From Thermoplasmata archaeon (GTDB taxonomy: Archaea; Thermoplasmatota; Thermoplasmata; Lutacidiplasmatales; UBA184): DNA of 32,240 nucleotides. The stretch is from contig JAKAVQ010000019.1 of the NCBI GenBank assembly GCA_021817245.1, positions 1-32,240 on the forward strand. The letters are read 5' to 3'. Position numbers and translations under genes: made by a program. This document shows positions 25,826-32,240 of the stretch, piece after piece. The notes under the pieces are model-generated. The model saw only the letters and a list, made by a program, of their open reading frames with translations, was not told the origin of the DNA and did not search any database. Positions within the stretch are counted from its first letter, which is position 1. Each line of letters starts with the position of its first letter.

Positions 25826-25898
25826 GGGCTCGTGGTCCAGCGGTTACGACGTCGCTCTCACACAGCGAAGATCGCCGGTTCGAATCCGGCCGAGCCCA
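25826..25898 (+). tRNA. tRNA-Val (anticodon CAC)
   Basis: This is a 73-nt cloverleaf. The acceptor stem GGGCTCG pairs fully with CGAGCCC, with discriminator A. The D stem is GTC/GAC. The anticodon stem TCGCT/AGCGA encloses loop CTCACAC, giving anticodon CAC. The T arm is GCCGG-TTCGAAT-CCGGC. There is no intron and no encoded CCA. The DNA immediately 3' of it changes character and leads into a recombinase-bearing region, so this tRNA is the likely chromosomal integration target. No second copy of its 3' end was found in the window. Confidence 0.97.
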
Positions 25899-26552
25899 TC
25901 CGACAAGGATTCTGCCCGTTTTGGCCCTCTCATCGCCCCGGCGACATGTTCCGGCGACCACTCGGACCTGGACCGGCTCGATCGGCTCTACGCTCTGCAA
26001 CTCGTTCGGCAACCTCTCTCCACCTCCGGACAAGTAGCTGAAGGCCCCAGACCAACCCATTCCACCCTCTTTTCCCGCTCCTCGCCACGCGCGAGGCCGG
26101 TTCGGAGCCGGAGGCGGTGGGCGTCTAGGGGAGCGGTCGGGTGGAATTACCCGGCCGACACTCCCGATCGAGCCACGGAACCGCAGTTCATCTGCACCCG
26201 CTGCCGCGGCCGGATCCACCACAACCCTAGCCTCCGGATCTCGTTCTGCGAGGTCTGCGGGCTGACGCAGGGGTTCATCGAGCTCCGTTCCGGGCAGCGG
26301 TCGCTGCCACTCTGGCCCACGCATCCGTTCCCTGGCCCGATCCCTGCTGCTCCCGCCCTTCGACCCGTTCCGTCCCGTCCCGGGTCCGGCCCGCACGTAC
26401 GACCGTCCCGTCCCCTCGTCTCCGCCCCATCCGTCCCGGCCTCGGACATCCCGCCTCGTCAGAGTGGCCGCTACCACAGTCACCAACCCGGGTTGAAGCC
26501 GGGTCCCGGAACCCGGGTTCCAACCCGGGTTCACGCCGAGGGAGAAGGCTGA
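25899..26552 (+). CDS. Zinc-ribbon reading frame without a recognisable start codon
   Basis: This frame encodes FICTRC (tgc at 26193) followed about 15 residues later by FCEVCG, a CxxC...CxxC zinc ribbon, then a long Pro/Arg/Ser-rich tail. It ends with a TGA touching the ATG of the next gene (26553). Between the tRNA and the zinc ribbon there is no in-frame ATG, GTG or TTG. The first candidate is a TTG at 25824, which would read through the whole tRNA and is implausible. It may be a gene truncated on integration, or start at an unusual codon. The proline-rich tail overlaps repetitive DNA, so its coding status is doubtful. Confidence 0.35.
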   Translation, partial: SDKDSARFGPLIAPATCSGDHSDLDRLDRLYALQLVRQPLSTSGQVAEGPRPTHSTLFSRSSPRARPVRSRRRWASRGAVGWNYPADTPDRATEPQFICTRCRGRIHHNPSLRISFCEVCGLTQGFIELRSGQRSLPLWPTHPFPGPIPAAPALRPVPSRPGSGPHVRPSRPLVSAPSVPASDIPPRQSGRYHSHQPGLKPGPGTRVPTRVHAEGEG

Positions 26553-26594
26553 ATGGCGGCCGGTTCGATCATCCCAACCCGGGTCGACCCCGGG
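26379..26594. repeat. Cluster of CCCGGG-centred palindromes
   Basis: Six CCCGGG cores lie within 216 bp, at 26379, 26487, 26512, 26524, 26578 and 26589 (first base). Three are extended palindromes: caacccgggttg (26484-26495), ggaacccgggttcc (26508-26521) and aacccgggtt (26522-26531). The spacings of 25, 12, 54 and 11 bp between the last five are close to whole or half-step helical turns. They lie just before and over the start of the ribbon-helix-helix gene. This suits an operator, partition site or iteron origin. Confidence 0.6.
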
Positions 26595-27107
26595 TCCCAA
26601 GGGGCCCTTTCCCGGCCCGTCGCTCACGGCCCCGAACGCCGCTGGGAGAAGGTCGGAGGGACCGTTGTCGTCTCCGTTACCATTCCCGTAACTTTGCTGC
26701 GCTGGGCACGCGAGACCGACGTCGTCCTCAGCCGGGTCCTGCGGGAGGCGCTCGACCGACTCCGCGGCGGCTCGGACCTCACCATGATCGAGAAGGAGCT
26801 GCAGTCGCACCAAGAACAGGTCCGTATCCTGGAGGCTGCGAGGGACCGGCTGCTGGAGACCAAGCGCCTCGAGGAGGCGGCTCGGGCGACCGAGCAGGCT
26901 CGCCTGAACGCGCTACGGGCCGTGGCGGACGCGTTCTACGCCAACGGAAGAGACGATTCGAGGCAGTTCGGGAAGATCCACAACCTGAACTGGCTCAAGG
27001 CGCGAGTCGGCGGAACGCCAGCGCTCAAGAGATCAAAGCCCGAGGAGATCCTCCGCCTGGTCCTCGACCTTCACGCTGACTACCGCCCCGTAGAGGGGAC
27101 GACCTGA
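26553..27107 (+). CDS. Putative ribbon-helix-helix DNA-binding protein with coiled coil
   Basis: The 184-residue protein has no family I can name. Residues 37-71 (a strand TVVVSVTIP, then two helices with LSRVLREALDRLRG) look like a ribbon-helix-helix dimerisation and DNA-binding unit. Residues 76-128 form a charged helix, probably coiled coil (IEKELQSHQEQVRILEAARDRLLE). The C-terminal part is mixed. The first 36 residues are Gly/Pro/Arg-rich and encoded by the palindrome array, so the true start may be later, but no other ATG or GTG precedes the ribbon. It overlaps the next gene (TGATG). A plasmid-type regulator or partition protein is the simplest guess. Confidence 0.6.
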   Translation: MAAGSIIPTRVDPGSQGALSRPVAHGPERRWEKVGGTVVVSVTIPVTLLRWARETDVVLSRVLREALDRLRGGSDLTMIEKELQSHQEQVRILEAARDRLLETKRLEEAARATEQARLNALRAVADAFYANGRDDSRQFGKIHNLNWLKARVGGTPALKRSKPEEILRLVLDLHADYRPVEGTT

Positions 27108-27385
27108 TGCCCAACTACCTCGACCTCAGCGTTCTCTCGAGGCGCGAACTGGAGAATCTCCTGCTGACAGTCCAGGGCGCTTACCTTCGGACCCTTCGGT
27201 CGGTGCGTGAGAACACGGAGCGTGGTTGGAAGGTCCGCCGGGAGGTCGAGCAGATCGCGGAGGAAACGACCGCCCGGAGGCCCTTTACGCGCGCGTTCGT
27301 CCGGGCCGTTGAGGTTCGCGCGGGTCGGGCTCACTCTGCTGCGAACGCCGCCAAGTGGAGGCGGTGGGAGGGGGTGGAGGATTGA
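27107..27385 (+). CDS. Small hypothetical protein of the mobile operon
   Basis: The 92-residue protein is mostly helical and basic, beginning MPNYLDLSVLSRRELENLLLT and ending AHSAANAAKWRRWEGVED. I recognise no family. Its ATG shares a base with the stop of the ribbon-helix-helix gene, and its TGA overlaps the proposed TTG start of the methyltransferase, so translation is coupled on both sides. It may bind nucleic acid (many Arg), but this is only suggested by charge. Confidence 0.6.
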   Translation: MPNYLDLSVLSRRELENLLLTVQGAYLRTLRSVRENTERGWKVRREVEQIAEETTARRPFTRAFVRAVEVRAGRAHSAANAAKWRRWEGVED

Positions 27386-28758
27386 TACCCCGCGACCTCA
27401 CCCCGGCGGTTCTCCAAGGCCATGTCCTCGACGTACTGCGGTGTCTGCCTGACGGGTCCGTTCACTGCGTGGTGACGTCGCCTCCATACTGGGGTCTTCG
27501 GACCTACGGCACCGAGCCCCAGCTTTGGGGAGGACGACCTGGTTGCGCCCACCGTTGGAGGCGGGACACGATTCCGGCCGGCAATGGCCAGGTCTCCCAC
27601 GGAATGGTCGCGAAGACTCTCAACTGCGCCTCGGCGACCCGGTTCCCGCGACAGTCCCTTCTCTGCACCGAGTGCGGCGCTTGGAAGGGCGAACTCGGCC
27701 TCGAACCGACCCCCGAGCTCTACGTAGACCACCTTGCCGACGTCTTCGATGCCGTCAAGCGGGTCCTACGGTCCGATGGAACCTTCTGGTTGAACCTCGG
27801 GGACACCTACTGCACGCACCCGGCCGGATTGACCGGGGCGAAGCGCTGGCGGGCCTCCACGCTCGAGATCGGGGACCGGACCGGAGCCGAGCAGGCGGGC
27901 TCCATCGACAAACGGACGTCCGGGTTGAAGGAGAAGGACCTGGTCGGAATCCCCTGGGCGGTCGCCTTCGAACTCCGTCGGCGCGGTTGGTTCCTCCGCG
28001 AGGACATCATCTGGGCGAAGCGGAATCCGATGCCGGAGCCCGTTCGCGACCGTCCGACCCGGTCCCACGAGTACGTTTTCCTCCTCACGAGGTCGCCTCG
28101 CTACTTCTACGACGCCGAGTCGGTGCGGGAACCGATCCGAGAGAGCACGCGGCGTCGGCTCCGACATCACCTCCCGAACGTGAGGGACAACCCCCGCTAC
28201 CGGTCGAAGCACCTGAAGGGTGACTTCCGCCGCTTCCCGATGCTGGCCAACACCGACCCGGGGGGTCGGAACCTCCGGTCGGTCTGGCGGATCGCCACGC
28301 AGCCTTACCCGGGTGCTCACTTTGCGACGTTCCCCGAGGCGCTGGCCGAGGTCTGCATCCGGGCTGGAAGCTCTGCCCGGGGGGGCTGCGCGAGCTGCGG
28401 AACCCCCTGGCACCACAGGGTCGAGGCTCGCGGGGGAGGCATCGGCCACGACTGGCACCCGAACAAGTCGCTGGCCATGGGCAGGAGTCAAGGGATTGCC
28501 GCGCCCGGGATACACGACGGCACGTACCGTCGAGTCGACCTCGGGTTTCACCAAGGCTGTTCATGCGCGAGCTATGAGGTCGTCCCGTCCGTCGTGCTCG
28601 ACCCGTTCATGGGCAGCGGGACGGTCCTTGCCGTCGCCCGTCGCCTCGGTCGGCGATCGATCGGGATCGACCTGAATCCGAAGTACGCCATCCTCGCGAA
28701 GGAACGGATCGACACGGTGGTCGCGTCGCTCGGCCCACCGGCGGAGGCCGCCGCATGA
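27382..28758 (+). CDS. Beta-class DNA methyltransferase (N4-cytosine or N6-adenine) with zinc-binding inserts
   Basis: The 458-residue SAM-dependent DNA methylase has motif IV first (TSPPYW, 32-37) and motif I (DPFMGSGT, 407-414) near the end, followed by GIDLNPKY. This order defines the beta class. The SPPY form is common in m4C and also some m6A enzymes. Two Cys/His inserts look like zinc sites: C55, H57, C95 and C98; and CASCGTPWHH with a later GCSC. The start is uncertain: a TTG at 27382 overlaps the previous stop as TTGA, while GTGs at 27355 and 27364 are alternatives. No restriction endonuclease gene is present, so it is an orphan methylase here. The recombinase gene overlaps its stop (ATGA). 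Confidence 0.88.
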   Translation: MIPRDLTPAVLQGHVLDVLRCLPDGSVHCVVTSPPYWGLRTYGTEPQLWGGRPGCAHRWRRDTIPAGNGQVSHGMVAKTLNCASATRFPRQSLLCTECGAWKGELGLEPTPELYVDHLADVFDAVKRVLRSDGTFWLNLGDTYCTHPAGLTGAKRWRASTLEIGDRTGAEQAGSIDKRTSGLKEKDLVGIPWAVAFELRRRGWFLREDIIWAKRNPMPEPVRDRPTRSHEYVFLLTRSPRYFYDAESVREPIRESTRRRLRHHLPNVRDNPRYRSKHLKGDFRRFPMLANTDPGGRNLRSVWRIATQPYPGAHFATFPEALAEVCIRAGSSARGGCASCGTPWHHRVEARGGGIGHDWHPNKSLAMGRSQGIAAPGIHDGTYRRVDLGFHQGCSCASYEVVPSVVLDPFMGSGTVLAVARRLGRRSIGIDLNPKYAILAKERIDTVVASLGPPAEAAA

Positions 28759-29342
28759 GCGCGGTAGCGATCTACGCCCGGGTCTCCACCAAGGAACAGT
28801 CCACGGAGACTCAGGTAGCCCAGTTGACCGCGTACTGCCAGTCCCGGGGCTGGACGGACGTCGCTGTCTTCCGGGATGACGGCATCTCAGGAGTCCGCGA
28901 CAACCGACCCGAGCTAGACCGACTACGTCAGCGGATGATGACCGGGGAGTTCAGCGCGGTCGTGGTGTCGAGGATGGACCGGCTCGGTCGCTCGCTCGGG
29001 ATGATCCTCCGCTTCTGGGACGACGCCGACGCGGCGGGCGTTCGGGTCATCGTGATCGACCAAGGCATCGACACTTCGACGCCCGCGGGTCGGTTGCAAC
29101 GCAACATGCTGGCCGCCCTCGCCGAGTTCGAGCGCGAGCTAATCCTGGAGCGGACGCGGGTGGGAATCGCCCGGGCCCGAGCACTCGGGAAGAAGTTCGG
29201 GGCACCGAGGAGGATCTCGGAGTCCACCGCACGGGAGGTCCGAGAGCGCAGGGCGCGAGGAGAGAGCTTGCGGATGATCTCTCAGCGGATGAACATCAGG
29301 CTCGGAGGCGTTCGCTCTGTCCTGAGGCGCGACATGCGGTAG
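28755..29342 (+). CDS. Serine recombinase (resolvase/invertase type)
   Basis: The 195-residue site-specific recombinase has catalytic Ser11 in IYARVSTKEQ, with Arg9 next to it. It has SRMDRLGRS, then LAALAEFERELILERTRVG, the start of the E-helix, and a short C-terminal helix-turn-helix (about 155-192, ARGESLRMISQRMN). Size fits resolvases and invertases rather than the large serine integrases, so it may resolve dimers, invert a segment, or mobilise a small element. It is the last gene of the coupled operon, starting in an ATGA overlap with the methyltransferase. Confidence 0.93.
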   Translation: MSAVAIYARVSTKEQSTETQVAQLTAYCQSRGWTDVAVFRDDGISGVRDNRPELDRLRQRMMTGEFSAVVVSRMDRLGRSLGMILRFWDDADAAGVRVIVIDQGIDTSTPAGRLQRNMLAALAEFERELILERTRVGIARARALGKKFGAPRRISESTAREVRERRARGESLRMISQRMNIRLGGVRSVLRRDMR

Positions 29343-29618
29343 ACTGCTGAGACTGGGTAGACAACGTCCGGCTGAGTCAGGGGCTGAATCACATACGGCA
29401 ACCACATGCTGAACGGTGTTCGCCTACCAGTTTGGACGCATCTTGAGGTGTGCAGGAGACAGAGGCACGAGGGCTCCGGGCGAGCGTGGCCGGGTTCATT
29501 GGCCAGGACTCAGCGACTAGCTCTGGAGCGTCTCTCGTACCCTGATCAGGGCGTCGCCTGACTTCGAAGGTGGGGAAACCAGTTAGAAGTCGTGCCACCG
29601 TGCAGGGGGTCGGGGATA
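29343..29618. other. Non-coding gap with compositional shift
   Basis: No gene or RNA was recognised in these 276 bp after the recombinase stop. From here the GC content falls visibly and A/T-ending codons appear in the genes that follow, suggesting a junction between DNA of different origins. No clear long repeat was seen. Confidence 0.4.
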
Positions 29619-30080
29619 ATGGCTAGCTTCGAGCACCTTCGACAGTTCTGGTACCGTCAGATGACGATCGCCGCGATCTCCCTAATCGCGACGGTCTTGG
29701 TTGTCCTCCTGGTCCCCGGCGCGATTGAAGGAATCCCGCAGACCGGGTTCGAGGCGCTCTCCGGTGGGTTGGCAACGCTGCTGGGACTTACATTCACCGC
29801 ATTCTCCATCCTAACAACCTTCATGCCAGGTTTGCGCCGGGACTTCGTTAGGTCTCAAACCTTCGCAGTGATGGGTGTCACCTTCGTCCTGACAATGGCC
29901 GCCCAAATGGCGGGATTGTCAGTTGCTGCGATATGCTTCGTCTTCTATCGCAAGCCGGTCCTTGGGATCCTATCTCCGCCGACGGTGTTTCTTGCGTTGT
30001 TCTCTATCGGTCTCATGGCTGAGCTGATTAGCTACATGTTCAGTCTATTCGAAATGGCTCGGCAGAGCGCATCGGAGTAG
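29619..30080 (+). CDS. Four-helix membrane protein, RexB-like in layout
   Basis: The 153-residue integral membrane protein has four hydrophobic segments at about 16-34, 45-68, 83-108 and 118-146. A basic turn (GLRRDFVRSQ, 71-80) follows the second helix and a short polar tail (EMARQSASE) ends the protein. No family is recognised with certainty. Length, helix number, the basic turn after helix two and the terminal LFxMAR-like end recall phage lambda RexB, an ion-channel-like abortive infection effector. The ATG at 29619 is preferred over an upstream in-frame start because the first helix follows at the usual distance. Codon use is less GC-biased than in the core genes. It is convergent with the next gene, 8 bp between stops. 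Confidence 0.65.
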   Translation: MASFEHLRQFWYRQMTIAAISLIATVLVVLLVPGAIEGIPQTGFEALSGGLATLLGLTFTAFSILTTFMPGLRRDFVRSQTFAVMGVTFVLTMAAQMAGLSVAAICFVFYRKPVLGILSPPTVFLALFSIGLMAELISYMFSLFEMARQSASE

Positions 30081-30088
30081 ACGAGCGA

Positions 30089-31048
30089 CTACTGGCTGCC
30101 ACCGTAATCATCTAGCTTCTTGCTCTTGAAGCGAGCCGACGACGGTATCCGGTCCATCAGAGACCGTCTGTTCGTTTCCAAGGCGCGGCGCATGCCCGCC
30201 AGAATCGCGTCTCTCTCTGCCTTCAGTCCACTCTTGGGGTCGAATTGAACGGGGACGGTAAACCTCTCGAGGTTGTTTCGTATGAGGTCGAAACTCCGAT
30301 ACTCCTCCGTTGTGACCTTGAAGTGTTTGGCCTTCTTTCGGATGAGCTTGTCGGCCAGCCGTTCAAGATAGGACGCCTTCTCCTCGTCCGTGTGCGCGTG
30401 ACCGTCCAACTGAATTCTGACTTTCACGGCGAGACTCTCATCCCGTTGGACCATCCGACGGACGGCCACGCCGGTCAGGCCAAGTTCCTCGAGCTCGGTT
30501 GCGCTCAGTGGGCCTAGTTCGATGTCGTACGTATCAATGACCTTGCCGAGGACGATCTCCCTAAACTGGCGAGATGGGAACGGTTTCAGGTCAATCGTTT
30601 CGGTGACCTGGGCTTCGTGTAGGGCGTGGTTGATCAGGTCGGATGGCCGAGTTCCTAGGATACCGACGGCCGATGGCTTGTACTCTCCAACCGCCAGACC
30701 GCTCTTGCAATCAATCAACAGATTGGTGCTCTCAGAGAAGAGCTTCCCCTCGCCAGGCGATAGAAGGTCCTCCTCGAGCTTCCTGATGTCAACGACCTCC
30801 AGCGTATCCTCCGAGAGCCTCGCAAGGTGGAGGGCGACCCAATCGGAATCCGTCCCAGTTAGTATAGCCGCGAAGGTCGAATCTACGTCGCCCCATCGCA
30901 GCCTGATTAGATTCTCACGAATCCGGGAAATGCCCGTGGCCTTAGAGAGCTCCTTGGCCGAAAGGGGCCACGGTTGCGGCACACCGTACAGCGGATACGC
31001 GGGGATAGTGCGCGTCTTCAGGGGTCGGGTACCGCCAGATCGCGCCAC
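30089..31048 (-). CDS. 319-residue soluble protein of unknown family, possible RexA-like partner
   Basis: The protein has no signal peptide or membrane helix. The N-terminal third (RIRENLIRLRWGDVDSTFAAILTG...) leads to a beta-rich core with NLLIDCKSGLAVGEYKPSAVG and a helix SDLINHALHEAQV. Then comes a strand-helix repeat (AVKVRIQLDGHAHTDEEKASYLERLADKLIRKKAK), and finally a charged helical C-terminus. The order of a sensor-like core followed by a basic domain, and its pairing with a four-helix membrane protein, recall lambda RexA; this is inference. The start is a GTG at 31048 with no clear TATA at 25-30 nt. Lower GC marks it as acquired. Confidence 0.65.
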   Translation of the reverse strand: MARSGGTRPLKTRTIPAYPLYGVPQPWPLSAKELSKATGISRIRENLIRLRWGDVDSTFAAILTGTDSDWVALHLARLSEDTLEVVDIRKLEEDLLSPGEGKLFSESTNLLIDCKSGLAVGEYKPSAVGILGTRPSDLINHALHEAQVTETIDLKPFPSRQFREIVLGKVIDTYDIELGPLSATELEELGLTGVAVRRMVQRDESLAVKVRIQLDGHAHTDEEKASYLERLADKLIRKKAKHFKVTTEEYRSFDLIRNNLERFTVPVQFDPKSGLKAERDAILAGMRRALETNRRSLMDRIPSSARFKSKKLDDYGGSQ

Positions 31049-31344
31049 GTGACCTTCACTCAGTGTCCATCGCCAGCGGACGTCCTAAGGGCGTTTCGCT
31101 GGTCATGCGCTCGTCCTTCTGTCGCCGCATCACGCACCCACATGGATTCAATCCCGGAAGAAAAGTCTTGGGCCGGCTTCGGGAGTACGGGTAAGCCGTG
31201 ACCGAACTCTACCCTCTAACGCGGTGGGCAACACTCAGGCAACACCCTACCGGTCGTGCTCCATGGGCTGGAGACCGTGTGAAAAGTAGAACCGGGATGC
31301 ACCGGGTGGATTCTCTGCCGGGTCCGGCGAGGGGCGATCGTCGG
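31049..31344. other. Non-coding gap containing the probable IS end
   Basis: No gene is seen. The 3' flank of the transposase lies here, so the IS terminus is probably within about 31200-31340. A small inverted repeat (ctcca...tggag with cggt...accg outside, 31251-31277) is visible, but the other IS end is outside the window, so the terminal repeat and target duplication cannot be matched. Confidence 0.35.
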
Positions 31345-32240
31345 TCAGCCGACTCGCGCTGACGGTCTCGCCCGAGTGGCCAGCTGTTCCATCAGCCCCC
31401 GAGTCCCTACCAGGCCGAGGATCCTTCGCAGATTGTACGCCAGCATCGTCAGGCCGAGTTCGCCGGTCACTTTCCTCAGCCCCTTCAACAGCAGATATCC
31501 TTGGTCGAATCCTCGCTTCACCGTCCCGAACGGATGCTCCACCGTCGACTTCCGCAGGTCGAAGAGCGCTCGCCCCTCGGGACTGTTCATTCGAGCACGC
31601 ATCGCCTCCACGACGTTCGCATACTCCGTCCGACGGATCCATCGCCCTCGAGGATTGCGAGTACAGCGCGACATGAAGTGGGGGCAGGATCGACACTGGT
31701 CGGTCGCGTAGCGTCGAATGAGCATGCCCTCGGGTCGTTGGCGCCAAGTGTGCGTATACTCGGACCGAAGGACCAGGCGATGCCCGGCGGGGCAGGTGAA
31801 CGTGTCCGACCTGGCGTCGTAGACGAATTTGTCGGCGTAGAACTCGGGAGAGATGCCTTCCCGATCCCCCATCCCCTTCGCCCGTTCCGGCTCGGGAACG
31901 TAGGGGGTGATGCCGTTCTCCGTGCAGCGGCTCACCTGCTCGCCGTCGAAGTACCCCCGGTCGGCGATCGCTCGCAGGTGGTCGACCCCGAGCGCCTCCC
32001 GGGCCTGCTGCGCCATCGGGACCAGCTGGTGGTTGTCGGCGACATCGGTGGTGACGTCGTAGGCGACGATCAGCTTGTTCTTCGGCTCCACGGCGATCTC
32101 GCCGTTGTAGGCAAGGTCGAGGCGATCGTTGCATCGCATCATCCGACTCTCGGGATCGGTCAGCGAGATCTCGACCTCGCCCGTCCGGTCCATCCGAGCC
32201 TGGTAACTCTGGTACTTCGCCTGGCGTTCCTTGAGCTTCG
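31345..32240 (-). CDS. IS1182-family transposase, N-terminus beyond window edge
   Basis: The frame stays open to the last base, so the gene is cut by the window, not necessarily broken. The DDE catalytic core is present: TDPESRMM holds the first Asp, and ADRGYFDGEQV follows the second. The Glu is in STVEHPFGTVKRG. Between them is a cysteine-rich insert (FTCPAGH, CRSCPHFMSRC) typical of IS1182-type enzymes. The end LGLTMLAYNLRRIL is also characteristic. About 298 residues are visible; full-length members are longer, with an N-terminal helix-turn-helix domain. GC content is again higher than in the two preceding genes. Confidence 0.9.
   Translation of the reverse strand, partial: KLKERQAKYQSYQARMDRTGEVEISLTDPESRMMRCNDRLDLAYNGEIAVEPKNKLIVAYDVTTDVADNHQLVPMAQQAREALGVDHLRAIADRGYFDGEQVSRCTENGITPYVPEPERAKGMGDREGISPEFYADKFVYDARSDTFTCPAGHRLVLRSEYTHTWRQRPEGMLIRRYATDQCRSCPHFMSRCTRNPRGRWIRRTEYANVVEAMRARMNSPEGRALFDLRKSTVEHPFGTVKRGFDQGYLLLKGLRKVTGELGLTMLAYNLRRILGLVGTRGLMEQLATRARPSARVG

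Larger units (their letters stand above)
25899..31344. mobile_element. Putative integrated element next to tRNA-Val (right end not seen)
   Basis: From the tRNA-Val 3' end onward, housekeeping genes stop. In their place are a zinc-ribbon frame without a start, an array of palindromes, a ribbon-helix-helix protein, a DNA methyltransferase and a serine recombinase in one operon, then a lower-GC stretch with two genes of unknown function, then an IS transposase. This is the usual content of an integrated plasmid, virus or island. The boundaries are approximate: no direct repeat of the tRNA end was found, so the far end may lie beyond the window or have been lost to the IS. Confidence 0.55.

Noticed and set aside
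30522..31052. A 176-residue plus-strand frame opposite the 319-residue island protein
   Set aside because: Ser/Arg-rich composition without regular secondary structure; the minus-strand frame has balanced composition, longer length and a consistent stop near its convergent neighbour.
25899..32240. Direct repeat of the tRNA-Val 3' end marking the far end of the island
   Set aside because: No copy of the T-arm/acceptor sequence was found by eye in this interval; it may lie outside the window.

Overview
This window looks like chromosome from a high-GC, Thermoplasmata-like euryarchaeon, with one younger mobile region near its right end. Archaeal markers are Nop5, the archaeal nascent-chain complex protein (aNAC), a PAC2-type proteasome assembly protein, Dph2, a DUF131 membrane protein, archaeal tRNAs and TATA-box promoters. 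A bacterial-type GyrB, a GrpE and a class II HMG-CoA reductase fit a euryarchaeal lineage with many bacterial-type genes. No species can be named from the sequence alone. The core genes have extreme G/C third positions, so long antisense reading frames lie opposite almost every gene; I treated these as shadows.

Layout. 1-5.2 kb: the tail of an unknown gene, a possible structured RNA, tRNA-Thr(GGT), an enoyl-CoA hydratase divergent from nop5, a thioredoxin-fold protein, a degenerate lipoate-ligase-like protein and an MTA/SAH-type deaminase. 5.2-10.4 kb: a small pore-loop membrane protein, gyrB, and an overlapping grpE - HMG-CoA reductase - pdxT operon. 10.4-15.3 kb (minus strand): a translation and proteostasis cluster made of PAC2, a GNAT acetyltransferase, a four-CBS protein with a ribosome-hibernation-like C-terminal domain, aNAC, Nudix, dph2 and DUF131. 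15.6-22.2 kb: an M20 deacylase followed by four glycosyltransferases, two of them tandem paralogues; this is probably a surface glycan or glycolipid locus. 22.3-25.8 kb: an aminotransferase divergent from purA-lysO, then tRNA-Val(CAC).

The mobile region begins at the 3' end of tRNA-Val. It holds a zinc-ribbon frame with no start codon, a cluster of CCCGGG-centred palindromes, a ribbon-helix-helix/coiled-coil protein, a small unknown protein, a beta-class DNA methyltransferase and a serine recombinase, all in one tightly coupled plus-strand operon. After this comes a stretch of visibly lower GC with a convergent pair: a four-helix membrane protein and a 319-residue soluble protein. Their sizes and layout recall phage lambda RexB and RexA, which makes this pair the best candidate for an undescribed (defence-like) system. 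An IS1182-type transposase runs off the right edge.

Promoters. Many genes have an A/T-rich TATA-like element centred about 24-31 nt before the start codon, which implies leaderless mRNAs; both tRNAs have one about 30 nt before the mature 5' end. This spacing was used to choose several starts (nop5, the deaminase, the aminotransferase). The clearest case is one TATA element placed 26 nt from both the nop5 and the enoyl-CoA hydratase start.
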